Source: Pseudescherichia sp031979925
GTDB taxonomy: Bacteria; Pseudomonadota; Gammaproteobacteria; Enterobacterales; Enterobacteriaceae
Direction: 5' to 3'
Assembly: GCF_031979925.1 (NCBI RefSeq)
Contig: NZ_DALZFB010000003.1
Span: 375,725 to 439,724, forward strand
DNA: 64,000 nucleotides
Numbering within the stretch: the first letter of the stretch is position 1; each line of letters starts with the position of its first letter. Below, one piece after another: positions 1 to 8,384 of the stretch. The notes beneath the pieces were generated by a model. That model was given only the letters and a program-made list of their open reading frames with translations. It was not told the origin of the DNA and did not search any database. Both the position numbers and the translations under genes were made by a program.

Positions 1-370
1 CACCATCTTCTGCTCCTACGATGCCGAGACCCTGAGCAAGGATCCGGCTGACGGGCGCAAGGTGAAGGGGGTGATCCACTGGGTCAGCGCCGCGCATGCG
101 CTGCCAGTTGAGATCCGTCTCTACGATCGTCTGTTCAGCGTGGCGAACCCGGGCGCGGCAGAGGATTTCCTCGCCACCATCAACCCGGAGTCGCTGGTGA
201 TCAAGCAGGGCTACGCCGAGCCGTCCCTGAACGCCGCTGAAGCTGGCAAGGCGTACCAGTTCGAGCGTGAAGGCTACTTCTGCCTCGACAGCCGCTACTC
301 CACGGCGGAGAAGCTGGTGTTTAACCGCACCGTTGGCCTGCGCGATACCTGGGCTAAGATCGGCGAGTAA
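1..370 (+). CDS. glnS: Glutaminyl-tRNA synthetase, C-terminal part
   Basis: The open frame enters from the left edge (codons start at base 2) and ends with TAA at 368-370, so only about the last 122 residues are present. They match my memory of the E. coli GlnS anticodon-binding C-terminal domain almost residue for residue (DPADGRKVKGVIHW, INPESLVIKQG, FNRTVGLRDTWAK). The enzyme charges tRNA-Gln in the cytoplasm. The catalytic Rossmann domain lies outside the window. An internal ATG at 62 is not a start. A strong terminator follows at once. Confidence 0.97.
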   Translation, partial: TIFCSYDAETLSKDPADGRKVKGVIHWVSAAHALPVEIRLYDRLFSVANPGAAEDFLATINPESLVIKQGYAEPSLNAAEAGKAYQFEREGYFCLDSRYSTAEKLVFNRTVGLRDTWAKIGE

Positions 371-393
371 GTTACTCCCGCTCGGAAAAGAAA

Positions 394-417
394 AACGCCG
401 CTCATGCGGCGTTTTTT
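394..417 (+). terminator. Rho-independent terminator of glnS
   Basis: The arms AACGCCGC (394-401) and GCGGCGTT (406-413) form a perfect stem around a TCAT loop. A run of T follows on the + strand, 24 bases after the glnS stop. The A-run before the stem could also let it work for leftward transcripts from the sugar ABC operon. Confidence 0.9.
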
Positions 418-420
418 ATT

Positions 421-450
421 GCCCGGTGGCGCTGTGCTTACCGGGCCTAC
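421..450. repeat. REP palindromic unit
   Basis: An imperfect palindrome (GCCCGGTGGCG...TTACCGGGCCTAC) of the enterobacterial REP/PU type lies between glnS and the convergent ABC permease gene. The same unit recurs at 10010-10084 and 38740-38806. REPs at 3' ends usually stabilise mRNA or bind gyrase and IHF. None of that can be seen here beyond the motif. Confidence 0.8.
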
Positions 451-462
451 AAACACCTGGGC

Positions 463-1512
463 TTACGTAGCCTCAGCCTGCAATTTTTTCTCGTGACGGC
501 GCAGCAGCACCACTTTGCTTTGCAGACGCTGCTGGAACTGATCGATAACCACCGCAGTGACAATCACCAGGCCCTTAATCACCATCTGCCAGAAGTCGCT
601 GACCCCCATCATCACCATCCCGTCAGCGAGGAAAACGATGACGAATGCACCAATGATCGAGCCGGAGACACGGCCTCGTCCGCCCGCCAGCGCAGTTCCG
701 CCCAGCACGGTTGCGCCGATAGCGTCCATCTCAAACATATTCCCGGTCATTGGGTGAGAGGTTTGCAGCTGGGATGCCACAATCAGCCCCACCAGCGCCG
801 CGCACAGGCCGGAAAAGGCGTAGACAAATACTTTAACTTTGATGATAGGCACGCCTGCCAGCCGCGCAGCAGATTCATTCCCGCCGATGGCGTAAATATA
901 GCGGCCCAGCGGGGTCTTGCGGGTCATATAGAGACCCAGCAGCAGGAAGCTCACCATCAGCCAGATGGGAATATAGATGCCGAGGATCGTGCCGGAGCCT
1001 AGAATCGCAAAACCGGTATTGCCTAACTCAGGCATGCCCACCAGGTTGGCATAGGTGCTACCGTCGTTAAACAGCAGCGCCGCGCCGCGGGCAACGTACA
1101 TCATGCCGAGAGTACAGATAAAGGGCGCGACACCGAGACGGGTGATCACCGCCCCGTTGATCAGGCCCAACAGAATACCAAAACCGGCGACCAGCAGGAT
1201 CACTTCCGGCACGTTAAAGAAGATAATCTGCTCGCCCCAGATCGGCAGGCCGTTGGTTAACAGCGCCCCGGCAACCATGCCGCACATGCCCGCCACCGCG
1301 CCGACGGAGAGGTCGATACCGCCGGTAAGGATCACCAGTGTCATACCAATCGCCAGCAGGCCGGTAATCGCCACGTGCTGGGTCATGATCAGCAGGTTCG
1401 ACATGGTCAGGAAGTTGGGCACCATCACGCTGAAGAAGCCCATGACGATCAGCAGGGCAATGAAGGTGCGCGCTTTGAGCAAATACATGTAGATCATATA
1501 CTTTTTGTTCAT
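463..1512 (-). CDS. Ribose-type sugar ABC transporter permease
   Basis: This 349-residue, very hydrophobic protein has about 8-10 membrane segments and belongs to the RbsC/AraH/XylH permease family (BPD_transp_2). The family signatures LTGGIDLSVGAVAG (near residue 65) and AIGGNESAARLAGVP (near 208) are visible. It should form the inner-membrane channel for the ATPase at 1531-3060 and the binding protein at 3728-4663, and it is the last gene of the leftward operon. The C-terminal tail is charged and cytoplasmic. The substrate is not readable from the permease, but the linked kinase, dehydrogenases and transketolase suggest a pentose-like or branched-chain sugar or polyol. Confidence 0.9.
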   Translation of the reverse strand: MNKKYMIYMYLLKARTFIALLIVMGFFSVMVPNFLTMSNLLIMTQHVAITGLLAIGMTLVILTGGIDLSVGAVAGMCGMVAGALLTNGLPIWGEQIIFFNVPEVILLVAGFGILLGLINGAVITRLGVAPFICTLGMMYVARGAALLFNDGSTYANLVGMPELGNTGFAILGSGTILGIYIPIWLMVSFLLLGLYMTRKTPLGRYIYAIGGNESAARLAGVPIIKVKVFVYAFSGLCAALVGLIVASQLQTSHPMTGNMFEMDAIGATVLGGTALAGGRGRVSGSIIGAFVIVFLADGMVMMGVSDFWQMVIKGLVIVTAVVIDQFQQRLQSKVVLLRRHEKKLQAEAT

Positions 1513-1530
1513 TTCTCTCTCCAGCAGACA

Positions 1531-3060
1531 TCAGTCTTGCGGTGTAGAAGCGCTGATTAATTTTTCCCGCGTCACGGAAGCGCGCGGTAAATCTGCGGTG
1601 ATACGGCCATCGGCCATAACCAGAACCCGGTCAGCCAGCGCCATGACCTCATCCAGCTCGGAGGAGGAGAACATAACGGCCAGCCCCTGATGCGCCATTT
1701 TGCCAATCAGATGATAAACATCGGTTTTCGCGCCAACGTCAATGCCGCGTGTTGGCTCATCCAGCAGGACCACTTTAGGCCCGGTCATCAACGCTTTACC
1801 CAGTACCACCTTTTGCTGGTTGCCGCCGCTTAGCGAGGTAATGGGCAGCTCCGTGTCGCCGGCCTTAATCGCCAGCTGCTCGACCATGTGGTTGACCTGC
1901 TGCTCCTCTTTAACCGGACTGAGCAGGCGCAGGGCGCGACGAAAGCCCAGCAGGCTCAGGTCGGTCAACGTCATATTGCTTTTGATCGACATAAGCTGTA
2001 CCACGCCTTCACCCTGGCGATCCTCCGGCACGAGGGTGATACCGCGCTTCAGCCTCTGCTGGAAAGAGCGCTTGTCCAGACTTTCACCATCAAGATTGAT
2101 GGTGCCCGACTGGCAGCCCATCATCCCGACTAAACCCTTAAACAGCTCCGTACGTCCCGCGCCGAGCAGGCCATAGATGCCGATAACTTCCCCTTTGCGC
2201 AGGTCAAAGGAGACGTCATTCAATTTATAACCGCCGTTCTGGTGCAGCGCGGTCAGGCCGTTCACCTTGAGAATGGTCTCGCCATGCGCGGCGGGGCTGT
2301 AGTCAAAATGTTTTTTCTTGTCTCCGACCATCTGCTCGATGATCCAGGGGACGCTGGCCTGCCGGACGGGACGCTCGCTGATAAAGCGGCCATCGCGGAA
2401 GATGGTAATGTGATCGCCAATCTCCATCAGCTCCTCCAGCCGGTGGGAGATATAGATAATGGTGACGCCGCGGCGCTTAAGCTGGGCGATGACGTTAAAC
2501 AGCACCCGCACTTCCGACTGGCTTAATGCGCTGGTGGGCTCGTCCATGATCAGCACCCGCGTATCTTTAGAGAGGGCGCGGGCGATCTCGACCAGCTGTT
2601 GATGGCCGATCCCCAGCTCGCCCAATGGCGCGTAGGGATCGACGTTCAGCTCCAGCCGCTCCAGCAAAGATTTAGCCAGCTCGTACTGGTATTTTTCGTT
2701 AATCACGCCGCGCTGGAAAAACTCATTGCCAATGAAGATGTTGTCCATCACGTTCATATTGGGGAAGAGGTTCAGCTCCTGGAAAATAATGCTGATACCG
2801 TGCTTTTCCGCCTCGTGAGTGGAGCCGAGCGTGACCCGCTGCCCGTCCAGCAGGATCTCGCCGGAGGAGGGCGTCTCAACGCCGGCCAGCATTTTCATCA
2901 TCGTTGATTTACCCGCGCCGTTCTCGCCAATCAGCACGTTGACCTGATTGCGATATACGCGGTAGTTCACGTTATCGAGTGCGACTACGCCAGGATAAAC
3001 ACGAGAGAGGTCGCGAGTCTCAATAATCACCTCATCCCGCTGGGTCTGTTGCTCATTCAT
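1531..3060 (-). CDS. Sugar ABC transporter ATP-binding protein (RbsA type)
   Basis: The 509 residues hold two fused ABC domains, as in RbsA, MglA and XylG. The N-terminal domain has Walker A GENGAGKST (about 45-53) and Walker B VLIMDEPT. The C-terminal domain has the degenerate P-loop GLLGAGRTEL, the signature LSGGNQQKVVLGKAL and Walker B VVLLDEPTRGIDVG. A degenerate second site is normal for this family. The protein powers uptake through the permease 18 bases downstream. It starts 10 bases after the DUF2291 lipoprotein gene with a good ribosome-binding site (GAGGAGAGGGTT region), so the genes are co-transcribed. Confidence 0.93.
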   Translation of the reverse strand: MNEQQTQRDEVIIETRDLSRVYPGVVALDNVNYRVYRNQVNVLIGENGAGKSTMMKMLAGVETPSSGEILLDGQRVTLGSTHEAEKHGISIIFQELNLFPNMNVMDNIFIGNEFFQRGVINEKYQYELAKSLLERLELNVDPYAPLGELGIGHQQLVEIARALSKDTRVLIMDEPTSALSQSEVRVLFNVIAQLKRRGVTIIYISHRLEELMEIGDHITIFRDGRFISERPVRQASVPWIIEQMVGDKKKHFDYSPAAHGETILKVNGLTALHQNGGYKLNDVSFDLRKGEVIGIYGLLGAGRTELFKGLVGMMGCQSGTINLDGESLDKRSFQQRLKRGITLVPEDRQGEGVVQLMSIKSNMTLTDLSLLGFRRALRLLSPVKEEQQVNHMVEQLAIKAGDTELPITSLSGGNQQKVVLGKALMTGPKVVLLDEPTRGIDVGAKTDVYHLIGKMAHQGLAVMFSSSELDEVMALADRVLVMADGRITADLPRASVTREKLISASTPQD

Positions 3061-3070
3061 AACCCTCTCC

Positions 3071-3682
3071 TCACTGCCGTGTGATAGCTGCAGCTGTCAC
3101 GTCTGGAATGGTTTGCGGGATATCCCAGGCGGCAAATACCCCGGAAATCGTGACTTTGTCCCCGACGGCGGGCTTGAAATTCACCATCATTTCTGAAGCC
3201 TGTTGGTTGATAGCCTTACCGTAATCGCCATACAGCACCTGATCGTTAAAGTCCTGATAGCTTGCACCTTTATAACCATCCCGCAGGCTGGTGCCGCGAA
3301 TAATCGGTCCCATCTGGACTACGATCTCTCCACCCTGTTCATCGCGTACCGTCATCTTCCCGCTGCGGGATTTGGTATTGACCTTGGTCACTTCACCGGT
3401 AATACGCACGCTGAAGACGCAGGGGTTTTCGCTCTGGCTGCGGTAGCCGTCTTTACTACAGGCCTCATCAAAGCTCTTCTCGGCCTGTAATGTTTTCAGC
3501 AATTCAGCGACAGGTTTAGCCTCACGCACATACTGCGGCACAATCTTTTGCTGCCAGGTTTGCTGAATGTTGGCCATTTGTGGATTGGGAGGATTTTTAA
3601 GATCGGCCAGCTCTTTCTGCGATACGATACGGCAACCGCCAAGCGCTAAAACGATCAATGCCAGCGCGAGTTTTCTGTGCAT
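3071..3682 (-). CDS. DUF2291 family lipoprotein of the sugar ABC operon
   Basis: A 203-residue protein with a lipoprotein signal (MHRKLALALIVLALGGC, lipobox LGGC, lipidated Cys17). Asn/Arg rather than Asp follow the Cys region, so I do not predict strict inner-membrane retention. The rest is soluble and periplasmic, with a predicted beta-rich part (VRITGEVTKVNTKSRSG; VGDKVTISGVFAAWDIP). I recognise it as DUF2291, a family of unknown function commonly found beside ribose-type importers. It lies between the binding-protein and ATPase genes, so it probably assists the importer, for example as an accessory binding or docking protein. That role is inference. Confidence 0.8.
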   Translation of the reverse strand: MHRKLALALIVLALGGCRIVSQKELADLKNPPNPQMANIQQTWQQKIVPQYVREAKPVAELLKTLQAEKSFDEACSKDGYRSQSENPCVFSVRITGEVTKVNTKSRSGKMTVRDEQGGEIVVQMGPIIRGTSLRDGYKGASYQDFNDQVLYGDYGKAINQQASEMMVNFKPAVGDKVTISGVFAAWDIPQTIPDVTAAAITRQ

Positions 3683-3727
3683 TCTTTACTCCTTTGCGCC
3701 CGCCGAAGCGGGCGCAGCAACGGGTCA

Positions 3728-4663
3728 TCAGGATTTGAAATTGAAGTCTTGAACTCCTGAGGCGTTGTCAGGGGTAATTAAAATGCCGCGGAACATGACG
3801 CGCTGTTTCTCAGGCTTGGTCCCTTTTTGGATAAAGTTATCAAGATCCGTTACGCCCTGGGCGGCGATCGCCTGGGCCTGCAGCATCACCGTCGCTTTGA
3901 GGGTGCCAGCTTTGACGGCTTCGCGCTCGTCGTTGCTGCCGTCGATGCCGACGACAATCACGTCGTCACGGCCCGCAGATTTCAGCGCGGCAATAGCGCC
4001 CAGCGCGACCGGACCGTTGCCGCAGATGACGCCTTTTACATCCGGGTGCGCCTGCAGGATGCTGTCCATAATGCGCTTGCCGTCAATCAGGGTGCCTTTA
4101 GCATCCTGTCGTGCAACGCTCTGCATATCCGGATACTGATCCAGCACCTGGTGGAAGGATTTAGAGCGGGTGACGCAGTTGTTGTCGGCCAGGTTACAGG
4201 TCAGCTCGGCATACTTGCCTGTCTCTTCCATTTTTTCGACAAAGACGTTAGCCACGTCAGAGCCTGCCTGGAAGTTGTTATGGGTGATCTGTTCCAGCGC
4301 GATGTTATCAACCGGAATTTCACGGTTGATTAACACCACCGGAATGCCCGCGTCCTTGGCTTTTTGAATGGCGGCCACGCTCGCAGTTGAGTCAGCGTTA
4401 TCGAGAATAATACCCTGAACTTTTTTGCCGATAGCAGCGTCAATAAGCTCGCTCTGCTTTTTGACATCTTCGCCGTGCGACAGCACGCTGGTGGTGTAGC
4501 CCAGCTCTTTCGCTTTCAGATCGGCCCCTTTCGCTTCTGCCGCGTAGTAGGGGTTATCCAGCGAGTTGACCATGATCATGATGGTGCCTTTTTCAGCGGC
4601 AAACGCGTTCGCCGTAAATGCGCAGGCTGCTGCCACACTTAAAAACAGGAATTTCGTTTTCAT
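3728..4663 (-). CDS. Periplasmic sugar-binding protein (RbsB-like)
   Basis: This 311-residue Peripla_BP_4 protein starts at the ATG at 4663, preceded by GAGAG. A start five codons upstream (4678) would spoil the signal peptide. Residues 1-22 form a Sec signal (MKTKFLFLSVAAACAFTANAFA) with probable cleavage before AEKGT. The mature protein opens with IMIMVNSLDNPYYAAEAKGA, typical of RbsB-like pentose- and hexose-binding proteins. An extra Cys pair (CNLADNNC) may form a disulphide. It delivers substrate to the ABC permease encoded downstream. It is 77 bases after the transketolase genes and may be the most abundantly translated gene of the operon. Confidence 0.92.
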   Translation of the reverse strand: MKTKFLFLSVAAACAFTANAFAAEKGTIMIMVNSLDNPYYAAEAKGADLKAKELGYTTSVLSHGEDVKKQSELIDAAIGKKVQGIILDNADSTASVAAIQKAKDAGIPVVLINREIPVDNIALEQITHNNFQAGSDVANVFVEKMEETGKYAELTCNLADNNCVTRSKSFHQVLDQYPDMQSVARQDAKGTLIDGKRIMDSILQAHPDVKGVICGNGPVALGAIAALKSAGRDDVIVVGIDGSNDEREAVKAGTLKATVMLQAQAIAAQGVTDLDNFIQKGTKPEKQRVMFRGILITPDNASGVQDFNFKS

Positions 4664-4740
4664 AAGATGTTCTCTCAAAATGTAAGTTATGGCGGTTCGA
4701 CAGGTGTAGGGTTGTCGTTTATTACGTACTTTTGTTAAAA

Positions 4741-5682
4741 CTATCTGTTAATAAGCGCCAGGGTCTGATTAACGATCCCCACCACATCAAAACCGTGGTA
4801 TGCCCGCATATCTTTGCGATCGGCAGCAATAGCGTATTCGCCGTCAGGAATGCCTAGCCGTTTAAGAACCGCGCCGTGGCCGTTTTCAGCCAGCACTTCC
4901 GCGACGATGCTGCCTACGCCCCCGTTCACGTTATGCTCTTCGACGCTGATAATATGTTTAACGCCCTGCAAAGCGGCAAACAGCGCGTCGCGATCTAAGG
5001 GACGAATAGAGGGAACGTTAATCACCTTCGCCGAAATACCCTGTTCCGCCAACTGGGCAGCGGCATCAACGGCTTCATGAACGGTGGAGCCCATAGCGAC
5101 CAGCGCAATCTCATCGCCTTCGCTCAGAACATCTACCGCACCGGGGGCAAAGGTGTAACTTTCATCGTGCAGTTCAGGTAGCGCTTTACCGTCCATGCGA
5201 ATGTAGACCGGGCCAACGTGCTCCAGGGCATACTCAATGATTTGGCGGCACTCCAACGGTGATGAGGGGGCAAAGATCTGGATATTGCCAAAGCCGCGCA
5301 TCACGGAGATATCATCAATCGAGTGGTGGGTGCTGGCCAGCGGGCCATAGCTGGCTCCAGCGTTCAGGCCAAACAGCTTCACGTTGGTGTTGTTGTAGCA
5401 GATATCGACTTTCACCTGCTCGTTGGCGCGTGAGACAAGAAACGGCGCGGCGTTACAGGTTACAGCGATTTTTCCGCCCAGCGCCAGCCCGGCGGCAGCC
5501 CCGACCAGAGTCTGCTCGGCGATGCCGACGTTGACGATCCGATCCGGAAACTGCTTCATAAAAGGCGAGATCTTGGCGGTTGACGTCGAGTCAGCCACGA
5601 CGGGAACCAGGTCGACGCCTCTCTCAACCGCATTAATGAAAGCTTCAACCATCACGTTTGCAAGATGTTCTGAATTACTCAC
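4741..5682 (-). CDS. Transketolase, C-terminal subunit
   Basis: The 313 residues cover the pyrimidine-binding (PYR) and C-terminal domains of a transketolase: DSTSTAKISPFMKQFPDRIVNVGIAEQ holds the TPP-activating Glu, and VINVPSIRPLD lies in the C-terminal domain. It needs the TPP-phosphate-binding partner encoded immediately upstream at 5675-6529, whose end it overlaps by 8 bases, implying coupled translation of the two subunits. Two-subunit transketolases of this kind include the apulose-4-phosphate transketolase AptA/AptB of D-apiose catabolism. I infer that this pair cleaves a ketose phosphate made by the divergent kinase. Which ketose it acts on is unknown. Confidence 0.88.
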   Translation of the reverse strand: MSNSEHLANVMVEAFINAVERGVDLVPVVADSTSTAKISPFMKQFPDRIVNVGIAEQTLVGAAAGLALGGKIAVTCNAAPFLVSRANEQVKVDICYNNTNVKLFGLNAGASYGPLASTHHSIDDISVMRGFGNIQIFAPSSPLECRQIIEYALEHVGPVYIRMDGKALPELHDESYTFAPGAVDVLSEGDEIALVAMGSTVHEAVDAAAQLAEQGISAKVINVPSIRPLDRDALFAALQGVKHIISVEEHNVNGGVGSIVAEVLAENGHGAVLKRLGIPDGEYAIAADRKDMRAYHGFDVVGIVNQTLALINR

Positions 5683-6529
5683 TTTTCATGCCCTCTTCGA
5701 TCAGATCGTTCAGTTCGCTCATTGCCAGCCCGATTTCGTCGCCCTTAGGTACGCGATGGTGCCATTCCGGTTTGCCAGCGATAAAGGAGACGCCTGCGCC
5801 CTTGGTGGTATGGGCGATGATGACGTTAGGTTTTCCGGTCTGGGGCAGATTCTCCAGCGCGTTGACCACGGAGGCCATATCATTGCCCTGGCACTCGGTC
5901 ACCTCCATGCCGAAGGCGCGCCATTTTTCATCCAGCGGATCGGTACACATGATGTCTTTGGTCGCCCCCGCCAGCTGCAGACCGTTTTTGTCATTGATAA
6001 TGACCAGGTTATCCAGCTTGTAGTGGGCGGCGACCATGGCGGCTTCCCAGTTACTGCCCTCTGCCAGTTCACCATCGCCGGTGATCAGGAAGATACGGCG
6101 CTTGCTGTTGTTACGTTTGGCAGCCAGCGCCAGGCCGACGGCCACCGGGAAACCATGCCCCAGCGCGCCGGTATTCAGCTCAATGCCTGGCGTTTTTTGC
6201 TTAACCGGGTGTCCCGGCAGGTGAGAGTTGGCGTGCTGATAGGTTGAGAGCCACTCCACCGGGAAATAGCCCGCTTCAGCGAGAACACAGTAGTAGCAGC
6301 CCACGGCATGACCTTTGGACTGGATGTAGATATCACGCTCTTCATCGTCCTGGCGGTCAACGGCGCAGTCGAGTACGCGAAAGTAGAGCGCCGTTAACAG
6401 TTCGACCTGCGAGAGATCGGCCCCGGTATGACCGCCAGCCGGGCTGTTGGCATTCAGGGAGATGATGTGGCGGCGCACTGCGCGGGCTTTGTTTTCAAGC
6501 TCGGGTACAGAAAGTAAGAACGGATTCAT
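5675..6529 (-). CDS. Transketolase, N-terminal (TPP-binding) subunit
   Basis: The 284 residues match the N-terminal half of transketolase. The substrate-binding histidines are in SPAGGHTGADLS and SKGHAVGC. GTGALGHG-type sequence appears as NTGALGHGFPVAVG. The TPP motif runs from GDGELAEGS to the Asn pair in VIINDKN. It is the first gene of the leftward operon, with a strong ribosome-binding site (GGAGGA) before ATG at 6529. One palindromic operator lies 28 bases upstream of the start. A split enzyme is natural for this family and is not a frameshift: both halves have their own start and the frames differ. Confidence 0.9.
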   Translation of the reverse strand: MNPFLLSVPELENKARAVRRHIISLNANSPAGGHTGADLSQVELLTALYFRVLDCAVDRQDDEERDIYIQSKGHAVGCYYCVLAEAGYFPVEWLSTYQHANSHLPGHPVKQKTPGIELNTGALGHGFPVAVGLALAAKRNNSKRRIFLITGDGELAEGSNWEAAMVAAHYKLDNLVIINDKNGLQLAGATKDIMCTDPLDEKWRAFGMEVTECQGNDMASVVNALENLPQTGKPNVIIAHTTKGAGVSFIAGKPEWHHRVPKGDEIGLAMSELNDLIEEGMKSE

Positions 6530-6556
6530 CGAACTCCTCCGAATTATTATGCGGCT

Positions 6557-6572
6557 CTGAATATATATTCAG
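6557..6572. promoter_or_regulatory. Palindromic operator copy 1
   Basis: CTGAATATATATTCAG is a perfect 16-base palindrome. It lies 28 bases upstream of the transketolase N-subunit start codon, inside the probable leader of the leftward operon, where bound repressor would block transcription. Confidence 0.75.
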
Positions 6573-6650
6573 CCGGGTTCAAAAAAATGGATCCCTGGCC
6601 GCTGCTCCAGGTTTCCCTGACCGTGAGTGAATAGTGATCCGTAGTGCTTC

Positions 6651-6664
6651 AGAATATATATTCA
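6651..6664. promoter_or_regulatory. Palindromic operator copy 2
   Basis: AGAATATATATTCA keeps the 12-base palindromic core GAATATATATTC with one arm position changed (A for T). It is about 90 bases inside copy 1 and could support looping or cooperative binding with the outer sites. Confidence 0.7.
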
Positions 6665-6814
6665 CGCATGACTTTATATTCATAATACTACAACCCCTGC
6701 TGTTGATCTGTCCAGCGAGATTGATTGAATTGTGATGCCATACGCATTTGTCGCTTTTGCCTGTAGAAGCAGATAGCGATCCCCGCTATCGTTTACAAAA
6801 TAAATAATCAGTGC

Positions 6815-6828
6815 TGAATATATATTCA
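6815..6828. promoter_or_regulatory. Palindromic operator copy 3
   Basis: TGAATATATATTCA is a perfect 14-base palindrome ending 28 bases before the kinase start codon. This mirrors the position of copy 1 relative to the opposite operon. Confidence 0.75.
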
Positions 6829-6856
6829 TGAAAGGTTCGCTTTTCCGGAGAAACCT

Positions 6857-8362
6857 ATGTCTTCACACCAAAACATTATCATTGCCCTTGATGAAGGTAC
6901 GACGAATGCGAAGGCCGTCGCCTTAGATGAATCAGGCAAAGTTATCGTTAAGTTCAACCAACCACTTTCTATCCAGACGCCCCGAGAGGGGTGGGTAGAA
7001 CAGTCAGGGGCAGCGCTGATTGAGGCCTCGGTTAAGGTGATCTCGCAGGCTATTAACGCGGTAGGCGCTGAAAATGTCGCGGCGCTGGCCATTAGCAACC
7101 AGCGCGAGACCACTATAGGCTGGTACCGCAGCAACGGCACGCCGCTGCATGCGGCGATCAGCTGGCAATGCTCGCGCACTGCAGATTTTTGTGATGCGCT
7201 GCGTCGCGATAATAAAGAGCCGACCATAAAAGCCGTTACCGGTCTGCCGGTCGCGCCGCTCTTCTCGGGTTCCAAAATGCGCTGGCTAATCGAGTCGACG
7301 CCTAACGGCCAGGCGCTGGCGACAAACGGGGAGATCTGCCTCGGCACCATCGACAGCTGGCTGCTCTGGAACCTGACCGCAGGCGAAAGCTTCTACTGCG
7401 ACTACTCAAACGCCGCCCGTACCCAGCTTCTGGATCTACAAAGCGGAAGCTGGAGCCCGGAGATGCTGGATATCTTCCAGATCCCGGCGGCTGCGCTGCC
7501 GGAGATCAAACCCTCCAGCGGCCTTTTCGGCTATACCAAAAACGTAGTGGGCATTCCTGATGGCATCCCGATCATGTCGATGGTGGGCGACTCCCACGCC
7601 GCGTTGTTTGGACACGCGCTAGGGGAGGCGGGCTGCGTCAAGGCGACCTACGGCACGGGTTCATCGGTCATGGCGCCGGTTACCTCTGCGCAATGCAACA
7701 TTCACTCCCTGGCAACCACCCTTGCCTGGCATGACGGCGAGCAGCTGATCTATGGCCTTGAGGGGAACATCCCCCATACCGGTGACGGCGTGGCGTGGAT
7801 GGCTGACAGCACGGGCCTGAGCGAGCTTCCCGAGGCCGAGCTGGCGGCTGAGCTGAACTCACTCCCGGCCTCGGTGGAGTCAACGCTTGGCGTCTATTTT
7901 GTTCCTGCGCTCACGGGATTAGGCGCGCCCTGGTGGGATGAGAACGCCCGCGGGGTGATCTGCGGCCTGAGCCGTGGCGTTAAGCGTGCACACCTGATTC
8001 GGGCTGCGCTGGAAGCCATCACCTACCAGATCGCCGACGTAGTGACCGCCATGCGCCAGCACAACGATTTTACGCTGACGGCGTTAATGGTGGATGGCGG
8101 CCCGACCAAAAATGACTGGCTGATGCAGTATCAGTCAGACCTGCTGGGTTGCCCGGTGATGCGCAGCGACGTACCCGAACTGTCTGCTATTGGGGCGGCA
8201 CTTTTAGCGCGTAAGGCCGTGGGGCAACTCTCACTCGATGAGCTGAAACAGTACCTTTATCCGCATAGCGAATTTCGCCCCAACATGGAGCGTCATGGCC
8301 GTTTACAAAAACGCTGGCGGGAGTGGCAAAAGGCCGTCGAAAGAACCCTACACAAATTTTGA
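6857..8362 (+). CDS. FGGY-family carbohydrate kinase
   Basis: The 501 residues cover a complete FGGY kinase of the glycerol-kinase-like branch. The N-terminal phosphate loop is ALDEGTTNAKAVALD (about 10-24). GWVEQSG and AISNQRETT follow in the N-domain. The C-domain has GLGAPWWDENARGVICGLSRG and MVDGGPTKNDWLMQYQSDLLG. It should phosphorylate the ketose (or polyol) produced or imported by the cluster, using ATP in the cytoplasm, and feed the two-subunit transketolase. D-apulose kinase (ApsK) is one known FGGY enzyme paired with a split transketolase, but I cannot assign that substrate from sequence. The start at ATG 6857 follows CCGGAGAAACCT. The downstream SDR gene begins 22 bases after the stop. 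Confidence 0.88.
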   Translation: MSSHQNIIIALDEGTTNAKAVALDESGKVIVKFNQPLSIQTPREGWVEQSGAALIEASVKVISQAINAVGAENVAALAISNQRETTIGWYRSNGTPLHAAISWQCSRTADFCDALRRDNKEPTIKAVTGLPVAPLFSGSKMRWLIESTPNGQALATNGEICLGTIDSWLLWNLTAGESFYCDYSNAARTQLLDLQSGSWSPEMLDIFQIPAAALPEIKPSSGLFGYTKNVVGIPDGIPIMSMVGDSHAALFGHALGEAGCVKATYGTGSSVMAPVTSAQCNIHSLATTLAWHDGEQLIYGLEGNIPHTGDGVAWMADSTGLSELPEAELAAELNSLPASVESTLGVYFVPALTGLGAPWWDENARGVICGLSRGVKRAHLIRAALEAITYQIADVVTAMRQHNDFTLTALMVDGGPTKNDWLMQYQSDLLGCPVMRSDVPELSAIGAALLARKAVGQLSLDELKQYLYPHSEFRPNMERHGRLQKRWREWQKAVERTLHKF

Positions 8363-8384
8363 ATAGCGGGCGAGGAGAGAGAGT

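Larger units (their letters stand above)
6530..6856. promoter_or_regulatory. Divergent control region of the sugar cluster
   Basis: The 327 bases between the two divergent operons hold three copies of one palindrome (listed separately) and no gene. Isolated half-sites are also present: TGAATA at 6628-6633 and TATATTCA at 6675-6682. A CRP-like half-site, TGTGA at 6731-6735, has a poor right arm (ACGCA). No regulator gene is encoded in the cluster, so the binding protein must come from elsewhere. I could not identify clear sigma-70 boxes with confidence. Confidence 0.75.

Noticed and set aside
5675..5682. Frameshift splitting a single transketolase gene
   Set aside because: Both halves have proper starts, and two-subunit transketolases are a known natural family with this overlap.
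6731..6746. CRP site in the sugar cluster control region
   Set aside because: The left arm TGTGA is perfect but the right arm ACGCA matches only three of five positions, so it is noted but not annotated.
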